8,159 nucleotides of DNA from contig CAIOLZ010000423.1 in the NCBI GenBank assembly GCA_903859265.1, positions 1-8,159 of the forward strand, written 5' to 3'. The notes under the pieces are model-generated. The model did no database searches. It had not been told where the DNA came from and saw nothing but the letters and a program-made list of their open reading frames with translations. Each line of letters starts with the position of its first letter. Position 1 is the first letter of the stretch. The stretch comes from an uncultured beta proteobacterium. Its GTDB lineage: Bacteria; Pseudomonadota; Gammaproteobacteria; Burkholderiales; Burkholderiaceae_C. Shown piece after piece: positions 1 through 6,596 of the stretch. Made by a program: the position numbers and the translations under genes.

Positions 1-2
1 CG

Positions 3-1100
3 CAAGATGCTGCGTCGGGTGCTAAAGCTGTAGCGGAAAAAATTATTGAAGCGATCAACGAACCGTATCAACTCGATGGCGGTACCTGCCATAGCAGTCC
101 AAGCATCGGCATTGCTTTGTTTTCGGACCATCGGGGAAGCCTGGATGAACTGCTCAAGCGAGCAGACTTGGCAATGTACCGGGCAAAAGAGTCGGGGCGC
201 AACACAATGCGATTCTTCGAACCAGAAATGCAGGCTGCTGTAACCGCTCGCGCTGCGCTGGAATCCGATTTGCGCGAGGCAGTTGAGAAAGGGCAGTTTC
301 TCCTGCACTACCAGGCGCAGGTCGGTCGTAGCGGGGTTATCACGGGAGTAGAGGCTTTGCTGCGCTGGCAGCACCAACAGCGCGGCGCTGTGTCCCCGAT
401 GAATTTCATACCCCTGGCCGAAAGCACAGGGTTAATCGTGCCAATAGGACGTTGGGTGCTGGAAACGGCCTGTTTACAACTGAGCGCGTGGGCTGGTCGC
501 AAGGAATTGTGCGAGTTGACCATCGCCGTGAATGTCAGTGCCCGTCAGTTTTACCAGCCGGATTTTGTTGCGCAGGTGCTGTCCATACTCCAGCAAACAG
601 GCGCCAACCCGACACGGCTAAAGCTTGAGTTGACGGAAAGCCTGCTGGTATCCAGCATCGAAGAGGTTATCGACAAGATGCATACCCTCAAGGCGATCGG
701 CGTGGGATTCTCACTGGACGATTTCGGCACCGGATATTCGTCGCTGTCTTACCTCAAACGCATGCCGCTGGATCAACTCAAGATCGACCAGAGTTTTGTC
801 CGGGACATACTGACGGACCCCAACGACGCCGCCATCGCCAAAATGGTGATCGTGCTGGCCCGTAGCATGGGACTCTCCGTCATCGCCGAGGGTGTTGAAA
901 CGGTACCCCAGCGGGATTTTCTCGCTGTTCAAGGCTGTCATTGCTACCAAGGGTATCTTTTTAGCAGGCCACTCCCGATCAGGGAATTCGAGGAATTGGC
1001 GCTCAACGCCCTTTCACCAACGCCAATCGCCAAGCAAGGGATGACCGTCATCGAATCTAAGCCTTCAGGCCCATACCCTATCCAGATACTCGACAACTAG
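3..1100 (+). CDS. GGDEF-EAL cyclic-di-GMP phosphodiesterase, 5' end missing
   Basis: The reading frame is open from base 3, so the gene begins outside the window; 365 codons are visible. Residues 1-75 are the C-terminal third of a GGDEF domain: a SIGIALF strand, then ADLAMYRAKESGRN, the usual closing helix. A complete EAL domain follows at about residues 85-340. It carries EALLRW (Glu117), NVSARQF (Asn177), ELTES (Glu209), DDFGTGYSSL (Asp239-240), LKID (Lys260), AEGVET (Glu296) and QGYLFSRPL (Gln316). These are the metal- and substrate-binding positions of active EAL enzymes, which hydrolyse c-di-GMP to pGpG, so an active phosphodiesterase is predicted. The GGDEF signature itself lies outside the window, so cyclase activity cannot be judged. 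An internal TTG at 117 could be mistaken for the start, but the domain clearly continues upstream of it. The next gene, 122 bases on, is a diguanylate cyclase. Confidence 0.95.
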   Translation, partial: QDAASGAKAVAEKIIEAINEPYQLDGGTCHSSPSIGIALFSDHRGSLDELLKRADLAMYRAKESGRNTMRFFEPEMQAAVTARAALESDLREAVEKGQFLLHYQAQVGRSGVITGVEALLRWQHQQRGAVSPMNFIPLAESTGLIVPIGRWVLETACLQLSAWAGRKELCELTIAVNVSARQFYQPDFVAQVLSILQQTGANPTRLKLELTESLLVSSIEEVIDKMHTLKAIGVGFSLDDFGTGYSSLSYLKRMPLDQLKIDQSFVRDILTDPNDAAIAKMVIVLARSMGLSVIAEGVETVPQRDFLAVQGCHCYQGYLFSRPLPIREFEELALNALSPTPIAKQGMTVIESKPSGPYPIQILDN

Positions 1101-1119
1101 CCTTTTCCGCCCCAAAATT

Positions 1120-1161
1120 ACCCATTCATGGCATTGTCATGCACTAAATTTGATGGGTTTT
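1120..1161 (+). terminator. Weak possible terminator after the EAL gene
   Basis: ACCCAT (1120-1125) pairs with ATGGGT (1153-1158) and is followed by a run of four T (1158-1161). A small inner GCAT/ATGC hairpin sits between the arms at 1131-1142. The pairing is interrupted and the T run is short, so this is only a candidate. No convincing promoter for the next gene was found in 1101-1222. Confidence 0.2.
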
Positions 1162-1222
1162 GCGGTCTGATTGAAAAACTGTAATTCCTTCGAAGTCGCT
1201 CAACGCACTGGTACCAAGGAAT

Positions 1223-2959
1223 ATGCACCGAAAAGTGAATGACGTTCAAAGCATAGGTGACTTTGACGTGCAAAACTCCAGAACCCGGTTTTTACAGTTA
1301 GTGGATTGGGCGCCGCTGTCGATCGCAATGTTTGACCTTGACATGCGCTACGTGGAGCTTTCCCAGGGCTGGCGTGACGACTGCCAAATAGGCAACCGAA
1401 ATGTCATCGGATTGACGCATTACGAATTGTTTCCCGATCTGCCTCAGAGATGGAAAGACGTTCATCACCGCTGTCTCGCGGGGGCGACCGAGCGATGTGA
1501 GTCCGATCTCTTTCACCGCCCGGATGGCACCACCGCCTGGATACGTTGGGAAGTCAAGCCTTGGCGTAATGAATCCGGAGACATTGGCGGTATTGTGATA
1601 TGGACTGAGGACATTAGCGAACGCAAGCGGGCGCAAGCCAAGTTGCGCGAGAATGACCGGCGGTTTGAGACAGCTCTTGCCAATTCGCCGCTGTCCGTGT
1701 GGGAACAGGATTTGGACCTGCGTTACACATGGTTTTACAACCCCAAACTTGGCTACGCCTCAGAAGAGGTCATTGGAAAGACAGACGCTGAGCTGATGGA
1801 TCCCGCCTGTGTTGAGGAGCTGGAAGCACTCAAGCGCCGGGTTTTGGAGACTGGTAAATCCGCCCGACAGGAGGTGATGGCTGCGGCTCCGGGAGAACCC
1901 CTTCAGTTCTACGATCTATCGGTGGATGCACTCCGCGACGAGGCTGGCCGGATTATCGGCATCACATGCGCAGCTGCTGAAATCACCGAGCGCAAGCGGA
2001 TCGAGGAAGAACTCAAAGAAAGTGAACAGCGCTTCCGGGGTGCGTTTGAAACAGCCGGTCATGGCATGGTACTGGTATCTGTCGAAGGAAGATTTTTAAA
2101 AGTCAATTCAGCCATATGTGCACTCCTCGGGTACAGCGAGGCGGAATTACTCGCTACCGACTTCCAAAAAATCACCCACCCGGATGATTTGGTCGCCGAC
2201 ATTCTCCACCTGTCGCAATTGCGGGCCAATCAAATTCAAAGCTATCAAATCGAAAAGCGCTATTTTCATAAAAATGGAAGCATCGTGTGGGCCTCGCTCA
2301 GCGTGTCGGTAGTCAGATCAAGCAACGGAGCAATCCGTAACTTTGTCAGCCATATTCATGACATTACCGAGCGCAAGCGCAGCTTGGAGCAAATGCATAG
2401 CATGGCTTTTCATGACGCATTGACGGGGCTTCCAAATCGCAGTCTGCTCAAGGACCGACTCGCACAAGCGCTTGCCGGGAGCAAGCGTAACGAATGTTAT
2501 GGCGCACTCATGGTTCTTGACCTGGATAATTTCAAGACGCTGAACGATACCCACGGGCATGAAGTGGGTGATAGATTGTTGGTCGAGGCGGCGAGTCGGT
2601 TGAAAAATTGCGTGCGCGAATCGGATACCGTTGCGCGCTTCGGAGGTGATGAGTTTGTCGTGATGCTGGGCGAACTCAGCAAAGACAGGGCGCTCTCGAT
2701 AGCACAAGCCAAAATCATTGCCGAAAAAATTATTGTTGCCTTGTCGGAACCCTATCGCTTAACGACGGGAAATAGATACTCTGTGGAAACAGTCATTGAA
2801 CATATCTGTACCGCCAGCATTGGGGTTGTAATATTTATCGATAGCCAGGTTCCTCAATCCGAAATACTCAATTGCGCAGATAAGGCAATGTATGAAGCCA
2901 AGGGCGCCGGTCGAAACGCGATTCGATTCGCCCCAGATACGCTGACGCAAGCAGGCTGA
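1223..2959 (+). CDS. PAS-PAS-PAS-GGDEF diguanylate cyclase
   Basis: A 578-residue sensory protein without signal peptide or membrane segment, so probably cytoplasmic. Three PAS domains lie at about residues 20-135, 146-260 and 268-388. Each ends in a near-identical linker (DISERKR, EITERKR, DITERKR), typical of PAS/PAC modules that pass a signal along a helix. The GGDEF domain spans about 392-572. It has FHDALTGLPNR at its start, metal ligand region LDLDNFK near 432-438, the intact active site GGDEF at 474-478, and RESD at 465-468, five residues upstream, which is the correct place for the inhibitory I-site. It should condense two GTP into c-di-GMP with product feedback. The PAS ligand cannot be read from the sequence. 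The loop between EPYRL and ASIG is about nine residues longer than in the upstream paralogue. The ATG at 1223 is preceded by AAGGA (1216-1220), only two bases away, so initiation may be weak. Confidence 0.95.
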   Translation: MHRKVNDVQSIGDFDVQNSRTRFLQLVDWAPLSIAMFDLDMRYVELSQGWRDDCQIGNRNVIGLTHYELFPDLPQRWKDVHHRCLAGATERCESDLFHRPDGTTAWIRWEVKPWRNESGDIGGIVIWTEDISERKRAQAKLRENDRRFETALANSPLSVWEQDLDLRYTWFYNPKLGYASEEVIGKTDAELMDPACVEELEALKRRVLETGKSARQEVMAAAPGEPLQFYDLSVDALRDEAGRIIGITCAAAEITERKRIEEELKESEQRFRGAFETAGHGMVLVSVEGRFLKVNSAICALLGYSEAELLATDFQKITHPDDLVADILHLSQLRANQIQSYQIEKRYFHKNGSIVWASLSVSVVRSSNGAIRNFVSHIHDITERKRSLEQMHSMAFHDALTGLPNRSLLKDRLAQALAGSKRNECYGALMVLDLDNFKTLNDTHGHEVGDRLLVEAASRLKNCVRESDTVARFGGDEFVVMLGELSKDRALSIAQAKIIAEKIIVALSEPYRLTTGNRYSVETVIEHICTASIGVVIFIDSQVPQSEILNCADKAMYEAKGAGRNAIRFAPDTLTQAG

Positions 2960-2998
2960 CAACGCAATTGGCGGATTCCATGCAGCCGGGTTGCGTTG
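2960..2998. terminator. Hairpin between convergent genes, possible two-way terminator
   Basis: CAACGCAA (2960-2967), directly after the GGDEF stop codon, pairs perfectly with TTGCGTTG (2991-2998). The inner GGC/GCC can extend the stem across a small wobble region, leaving a loop of about 12 bases. The site lies in the 75-base gap between the convergent diguanylate cyclase and degP genes, where a terminator is expected. There is no T run on either side, so it could equally be an mRNA 3'-end protecting structure. Confidence 0.35.
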
Positions 2999-3034
2999 AA
3001 CATAGCAATGCCTATCTGGCAAATGGCTGTTGGC

Positions 3035-4513
3035 TCAACCCAGCCGCAGCGCAATGAGCAGGCGTTCGTTACCCCGTTGAATCAAAAGCGGCATGGTGTG
3101 TCCAGACTTGGCGCTCTGCGCTTTTAGCTGAGCAACGCTCGTCAACATTTCGCCGTTCGCAGCGATGATCAGGTCGCCTGGCCGCACGCCTGCACGTTGT
3201 GCGGCACCAGGATTGACGGCGTCCACGATGAGACCCGCTGCCACACGCGCCTCGTTGCGCTCTTGCGGCGTCAGTGGACGCACGGCAAGACCTAATTTGC
3301 CACCCGCCGGGACTGCGTTGGCTGCATCGTCGTCTTCCGATGTCTGGAGTTTCCCCAGGGTGATTGGCAAGTCATTCTCCCGTCCTTGGTGCCAGACCCG
3401 CACCTTGGCTTGCGTGCCGGGGGCAAGGTCTGCCACCAGTGCCGGGAGCTCTTTGGCGTCATTGATGGGGTGGTCATTGAAGCGCAATACGACGTCGCCC
3501 GGCTCCAAACCAGCCTTGTCGGCCGGACTGTCTCGCTCCACGGATCCCACAAGTGCACCAGCAGGCTTGGGTAACCCCAGCGACTGGGCCAACTCCGCCG
3601 ATACAGGTTCGATCCCGATGCCCAGGCGGCCTCGTCTCACTTTCCCATGATCCGCCAGTTGGCGCTCGACCTTCATGGCAACGTCGATGGGAATGGCAAA
3701 CGACAGTCCCTGATAGCCGCCCGTACGACTGTAAATCTGTGAGTTGATGCCGATGACCTCACCGGACATATTGAAGAGCGGCCCGCCTGAGTTTCCCGGG
3801 TTGATCGGCACGTCGGTTTGCAAAAACGGCACATAACCCTCATCAGGCAGTGTGCGCGATTTGGCCGAAACAATACCCGCCGTCACCGTATTTTCCATGC
3901 CGAACGGAGAACCGATCGCCAGCACCCACTCACCAACGCGCACGCGTTGGGGATCACCGATGCGAACGCTAGGCAAGTTGTGCGCATCAATTTTGAGCAG
4001 TGCTACGTCCGACAATTTATCGCTGCCCAGCAACTTGGCCTTGAATTCGCGTTTATCGGCCAGTTTCACGATCACTTCTTCGGCGTTGGTTAAAACGTGG
4101 GCGTTGGTGAGTACCAGGCCATCAGGGTCAATGATGAAGCCGGACCCCAGTGCGTGCGCGGGCGAATCACCGGGCTCGATCGGAACCTGAAAGCGGTGGA
4201 AAAAATCTGCAAACGGATCTGTGGGGTCCAGGCCCGGGAAACCTTGTATCAATGGTCTGCCGGTCTTGACTTTTCCAGAAACACTGATGTTGACCACAGC
4301 GGGACCTTGTTGCGCTGCGACGTCTGCGAAATCTGCAGTACCCGTCCATTGATTGTGACTGGTCGTCGCAGGGCTGGCCAACGTTGGCGAGGTCGTCGTT
4401 TCAGCCCGACTGGAATCGTGTTGAGAAAAGGCGTAACCACCAACAAATGAGGTTGTCGCCACAAGCAAGATGGCGAAGATCTTGATCGCTAAGGGTTTAC
4501 TGAGTTTCTCCAT
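3035..4513 (-). CDS. degP: DegP/MucD-type periplasmic serine protease (Do family)
   Basis: A 492-residue HtrA-family protease. Residues 7-29 form a hydrophobic N-terminal segment after a Lys-containing start, consistent with a signal peptide or anchor that sends the protein to the periplasm. The trypsin-like domain (about 60-285) has the full triad: His139 in TNAHV, Asp169 in LSDVALL and Ser242 in GNSGGP. Two PDZ domains follow at about 297-387 and 405-490, so the layout matches DegP, DegQ and MucD rather than the single-PDZ DegS. Family members degrade or hold misfolded envelope proteins. The ATG at 4511-4513 is chosen because AAGGA (bases 4522-4526, minus strand) lies eight bases upstream. 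A longer in-frame start at 4576 would put 21 residues in front of the signal sequence and has no better ribosome site. The gene diverges from the hsp20 operon. Confidence 0.95.
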   Translation of the reverse strand: MEKLSKPLAIKIFAILLVATTSFVGGYAFSQHDSSRAETTTSPTLASPATTSHNQWTGTADFADVAAQQGPAVVNISVSGKVKTGRPLIQGFPGLDPTDPFADFFHRFQVPIEPGDSPAHALGSGFIIDPDGLVLTNAHVLTNAEEVIVKLADKREFKAKLLGSDKLSDVALLKIDAHNLPSVRIGDPQRVRVGEWVLAIGSPFGMENTVTAGIVSAKSRTLPDEGYVPFLQTDVPINPGNSGGPLFNMSGEVIGINSQIYSRTGGYQGLSFAIPIDVAMKVERQLADHGKVRRGRLGIGIEPVSAELAQSLGLPKPAGALVGSVERDSPADKAGLEPGDVVLRFNDHPINDAKELPALVADLAPGTQAKVRVWHQGRENDLPITLGKLQTSEDDDAANAVPAGGKLGLAVRPLTPQERNEARVAAGLIVDAVNPGAAQRAGVRPGDLIIAANGEMLTSVAQLKAQSAKSGHTMPLLIQRGNERLLIALRLG

Positions 4514-4549
4514 GGTGAATGTCCTTACTAGAAAAAACCTGCACCCCCG

Positions 4550-4577
4550 AATTGAAGTCGGTGGCGGGAATTTCAAC
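4550..4577 (-). promoter_or_regulatory. Weak heat-shock-like promoter for degP
   Basis: On the minus strand GTTGAAA (4577-4571) is followed after 13 bases by CTTCAATT (4557-4550). The first box matches six of seven bases of the sigma-32 -35 box CTTGAAA. The second is a poor match to CCCCATNT. It would place transcription start about 30 bases before the degP ATG. The geometry is plausible and the match is weak. Confidence 0.22.
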
Positions 4578-4589
4578 CCATACGATGGG
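4577..4589. repeat. CCCAT-N3-ATGGG palindrome in the degP/hsp20 divergent region
   Basis: A perfect 5-base inverted repeat with a 3-base centre lies between the two divergent genes, touching the candidate degP -35 box. A second palindrome, TTGCGCAA, lies at 4606-4613. Either could be an operator, but no known operator consensus was recognised. The rest of the 239-base gap shows no gene that can be supported. Confidence 0.25.
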
Positions 4590-4661
4590 CGTGACGCACC
4601 GCTTCTTGCGCAAAGGCAGCGCCGCTTTCACTATGGGTGCCGAGGATGCCAATATCACCCA

Positions 4662-4689
4662 CTTGAAATCATTTTCTGAATCCTTAGTT
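4662..4689 (+). promoter_or_regulatory. Candidate sigma-32 heat-shock promoter of the hsp20 operon
   Basis: CTTGAAA (4662-4668) is an exact match to the sigma-32 -35 element. After a 13-base spacer comes CCTTAGTT (4682-4689), which agrees with CCCCATNT at four of the seven defined positions. Transcription would begin near 4696, giving a leader of about 57 bases before the hsp20 ATG. A housekeeping promoter using the same TTGAAA has no good -10 at the right distance. Confidence 0.42.
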
Positions 4690-4713
4690 GATGTCCTAGC
4701 CGGTGGGAACGGG

Positions 4714-4752
4714 TCTCCTGCCGGTGTGTATCAAACTTTCGGAGGACACACC
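4714..4752 (+). promoter_or_regulatory. Structured hsp20 leader with ribosome site, candidate RNA thermometer
   Basis: GGTGTGT (4723-4729) pairs perfectly with ACACACC (4746-4752), which ends at the base before the ATG. The Shine-Dalgarno sequence GGAGG (4741-4745) lies in the 16-base loop, seven bases from the start codon. Alternatively TCTCC (4714-4718) can pair with that GGAGG (one G-U pair) and hide it. The two pairings interlock and would compete. Small heat-shock genes are the classic hosts of RNA thermometers such as ROSE, but the ROSE motif itself was not recognised here. Confidence 0.4.
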
Positions 4753-5205
4753 ATGTATGTATCTTTGTTGAACCAACCGAACAGCCTGTTTGGCCAATTC
4801 GAGTTACTGCGCCGTGAGCTCGACGAAGCGTTTGGCATATCGGGCCTGCCCAGCAGCATCCGCTCGGTCACACCGGGTACCGTTCCTGCCATCAACGTCG
4901 GACGCACACCTACTAGCGTGGAGGTTTATGCCTTCGTGCCCGGACTCGATGCGTCCAAGGTCGAAGTTACACTGGACCGCGGCGTCCTGCGCATTGCGGG
5001 GGAGCGACCATCGGATATTCCGCAGAGTGAAACACCCGTGCAGATTTACGCGCGCGAACGGGGTGCGGGCAGCTTCAGCCGCACCGTTTCTTTGCCCGAC
5101 GACGTGGACCCGGCGCAGGTGAACGCGAGTTACCGTGACGGTGTATTGCAAATCAGCATCGCGCGCCGGGAATCGTCCCAACCTAAACGCATCACTGTGC
5201 AGTGA
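4753..5205 (+). CDS. Small heat-shock protein, Hsp20/alpha-crystallin family (first of pair)
   Basis: A 150-residue cytoplasmic holdase chaperone. Residues 1-40 form the N-terminal arm, with a hydrophobic and charged LFGQFELLRRELDEAFG stretch typical of bacterial Hsp20. The alpha-crystallin domain covers about 44-138 and includes the closing DGVLQISI strand, a match to the family's A-x-x-x-x-G-V-L signature. The tail holds ITV at 147-149, the I-x-I/V motif that docks on neighbouring dimers to build oligomers. Such proteins bind unfolding proteins without ATP and pass them to other chaperones. The ATG at 4753 is supported by GGAGG seven bases upstream and by the length of the family. The frame stays open back to 4519, but that extension has no ribosome site and no recognisable homology. 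A second hsp20 follows after 26 bases. Confidence 0.95.
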   Translation: MYVSLLNQPNSLFGQFELLRRELDEAFGISGLPSSIRSVTPGTVPAINVGRTPTSVEVYAFVPGLDASKVEVTLDRGVLRIAGERPSDIPQSETPVQIYARERGAGSFSRTVSLPDDVDPAQVNASYRDGVLQISIARRESSQPKRITVQ

Positions 5206-5206
5206 T
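5191..5206 (+). repeat. Hairpin across the stop codon of the first hsp20
   Basis: ATCACTG (5191-5197) and CAGTGAT (5200-5206) form a perfect 7-base inverted repeat with a two-base centre; in RNA this would be a 6-base stem with a GUGC loop. It contains the TGA stop (5203-5205) and lies 12 bases before the ribosome site of the second hsp20. It has no T run, so a terminator is unlikely. An mRNA processing or translation-tuning role is possible. Confidence 0.35.
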
Positions 5207-5231
5207 GACCCCGTATCGAAGGAGAAACAAT

Positions 5232-5612
5232 ATGAGCGACATCAAGCAAGTAACCCGTAGCGTTGCCGAGCAGGAGACACAACGTGCCGTGCTCCCCGCA
5301 GTTGACGTCTTCGAAGATGCCTCCGGCATTACGCTTTTAGCGGATATGCCAGGTGTTCCCAAAGACGAGCTGGAGTTGAAAGTGGAGGGCGACGCATTGC
5401 TGATCGAGGGTGGTGTGAGGCCACACACCCCGGACGGCATGGAGGCCGTGTACGCAGAAGTGCGGGTGCCACGCTATCGCCGCAGCTTTACGCTAAGCCG
5501 GGAACTCGATACCTCCCGCATCGAAGCCAACCTGAAGAACGGTGTTCTGAATTTGCGCATTCCGAAGCAGGCGCATGCGCAACCGCGCAGAATCAACGTC
5601 ACTGCAGGTTGA
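5232..5612 (+). CDS. Small heat-shock protein, Hsp20/alpha-crystallin family (second of pair)
   Basis: A 126-residue Hsp20 with a very short N-terminal arm: the alpha-crystallin domain starts near residue 21 (LPAVDVFEDASGITLLADMPG) and runs to about 112, closing with NGVLNLRIPK. The C-terminal docking motif is INV at 121-123. The ATG at 5232 follows AAGGAG (5219-5224) by seven bases; the in-frame ATG at 5202 would overlap the previous stop and lacks a ribosome site. The 26-base gap after the first hsp20 indicates one operon. The two proteins differ clearly in sequence and arm length, so they may form mixed oligomers, as paired bacterial sHSPs such as IbpA and IbpB do; this is inference. The stop codon overlaps the start of the patatin gene. 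Confidence 0.94.
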   Translation: MSDIKQVTRSVAEQETQRAVLPAVDVFEDASGITLLADMPGVPKDELELKVEGDALLIEGGVRPHTPDGMEAVYAEVRVPRYRRSFTLSRELDTSRIEANLKNGVLNLRIPKQAHAQPRRINVTAG

Positions 5613-6511
5613 AAGCGGCTAAGCCTGTGGGTTTGGACAGCCGAAAAACTGTTTCCCTGGTTCTCGGCAGTGGCGGAGCCCGGGGCTTGGCGCACATTGG
5701 TGTCATACAGTGGCTGCTGGAAAGCGGCTATGAGATCCAATCGATCTCGGGCACCTCTATCGGCGCTTTGGTGGGCGGCATACACGCGACCCACAGGCTC
5801 GACGTCTATACACAGTGGGTGTTGGCCTTGCAGCGTCAACATGTGTTGCGTCTGCTGGATCCCACAATAGGCAGACCGGGGCTGTTCAAGGGAGAGCGCA
5901 TTATCAGCGTGTTGCGGGACCTCATAGGTGACCGTGCCATTGAATCATTACCAATCGCTTTCACGGCGGTCGCCACAGACCTTGCATCTCGTGAAGAGGT
6001 CTGGCTGCGGACGGGCAAGCTGTTTGATGCGATCCGGGCATCGATTGCCACGCCGCTGGTTTTCACCCCGTTCAAACATGGCGAAAGAACGCTGCTCGAT
6101 GGTGCTCTGGTCAACCCGGTTCCGATTGCGCCCACACTGCAAGACAATACCGACCTGACGGTGGTGGTGGACCTCAGCGGTCCGGCTCTGACCGAAACAC
6201 ATCCGCACCTGCGCCCCAAGCCCAGCAAAGACAACGGCTATCGCAAACGGATTGCCGAGTTCATCGATGGCCTCCAACCGGCACGTGCCGCTGCCAAGCC
6301 GCAACACGGACTGATCGATGTAGCTTTCGCGTCCATGCAGGCAATGCAGGACACCATTGCACAACTTCGCATGGCGGGGCTCTCGCCTGATGTGATGATT
6401 GATATCCCGCGCAATGCTTGCGGGTACTTTGAGTTCTGGCGTGCCGAAGAACTCATCACCATGGGCCGGGAGCGTGCGCAGCAGGCATTCACGCGGCTCG
6501 AACAACAGTAA
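5609..6511 (+). CDS. Patatin-like phospholipase (RssA/NTE-type serine lipase)
   Basis: A 300-residue patatin-family acyl hydrolase. The anion-hole loop is GSGGARGLAH at 20-29. The nucleophile elbow is GTSIG at 48-52, with Ser50. The second half of the Ser-Asp dyad is Asp164 in DGALVNPVP. Length and motif order fit the bacterial RssA-like group, predicted to cleave phospholipids or other acyl esters; the substrate is not known. No signal peptide is seen, so a cytoplasmic or inner-leaflet site is likely. No ATG is available near the motif. The TTG at 5609 overlaps the TGA of the second hsp20 by four bases (TTGA), which suggests translational coupling; a GTG at 5627 is a less supported alternative. 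The position, fused to the sHSP operon, suggests expression under protein or membrane stress. Confidence 0.9.
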   Translation: MKAAKPVGLDSRKTVSLVLGSGGARGLAHIGVIQWLLESGYEIQSISGTSIGALVGGIHATHRLDVYTQWVLALQRQHVLRLLDPTIGRPGLFKGERIISVLRDLIGDRAIESLPIAFTAVATDLASREEVWLRTGKLFDAIRASIATPLVFTPFKHGERTLLDGALVNPVPIAPTLQDNTDLTVVVDLSGPALTETHPHLRPKPSKDNGYRKRIAEFIDGLQPARAAAKPQHGLIDVAFASMQAMQDTIAQLRMAGLSPDVMIDIPRNACGYFEFWRAEELITMGRERAQQAFTRLEQQ

Positions 6512-6520
6512 CCCTGCAAG

Positions 6521-6581
6521 GCGAGTCAGGCCCGAACGCTTTTACTTCGGCACTGATCCCATCCTTGCCCGGCAGACTCGC
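6521..6581. repeat. Nested inverted repeats in the patatin/Deg convergent gap
   Basis: GCGAGTC (6521-6527) pairs with GACTCGC (6575-6581), and inside it CCGAA (6532-6536) pairs with TTCGG (6546-6550). The outer loop is long and there is no T run, so a working terminator is doubtful. It is the only structure seen in the 85 bases between the two convergent stop codons. Confidence 0.2.
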
Positions 6582-6596
6582 GCCGGTGGACGCAGT

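Noticed and set aside
1101..1222. c-di-GMP riboswitch or clear promoter ahead of the PAS-GGDEF gene
   Set aside because: No riboswitch core motif was recognised and no pair of promoter boxes with acceptable spacing and match was found.
3165..3650. A 161-residue plus-strand open frame
   Set aside because: It is antisense to the PDZ region of degP and its low-complexity Ser/Pro/Arg composition is typical of a shadow frame.
4514..4576. A 21-residue longer DegP start
   Set aside because: It would place a charged segment before the signal sequence, while the ATG at 4513 has AAGGA at eight bases.
4519..4752. Upstream in-frame extension of the first hsp20 (228-residue version)
   Set aside because: There is no ribosome site before 4519, the extra 78 residues resemble no Hsp20 arm, and GGAGG is ideally placed for the ATG at 4753.
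4514..4752. CIRCE/HrcA operator in the heat-shock divergent region
   Set aside because: The TTAGCACTC-N9-GAGTGCTAA element was looked for and is not present; only shorter unrelated palindromes are there.
6512..6596. Intrinsic terminator between the patatin and Deg genes
   Set aside because: The inverted repeats have a very long loop or only five pairs, and no T run follows on either strand; kept only as a low-confidence repeat.
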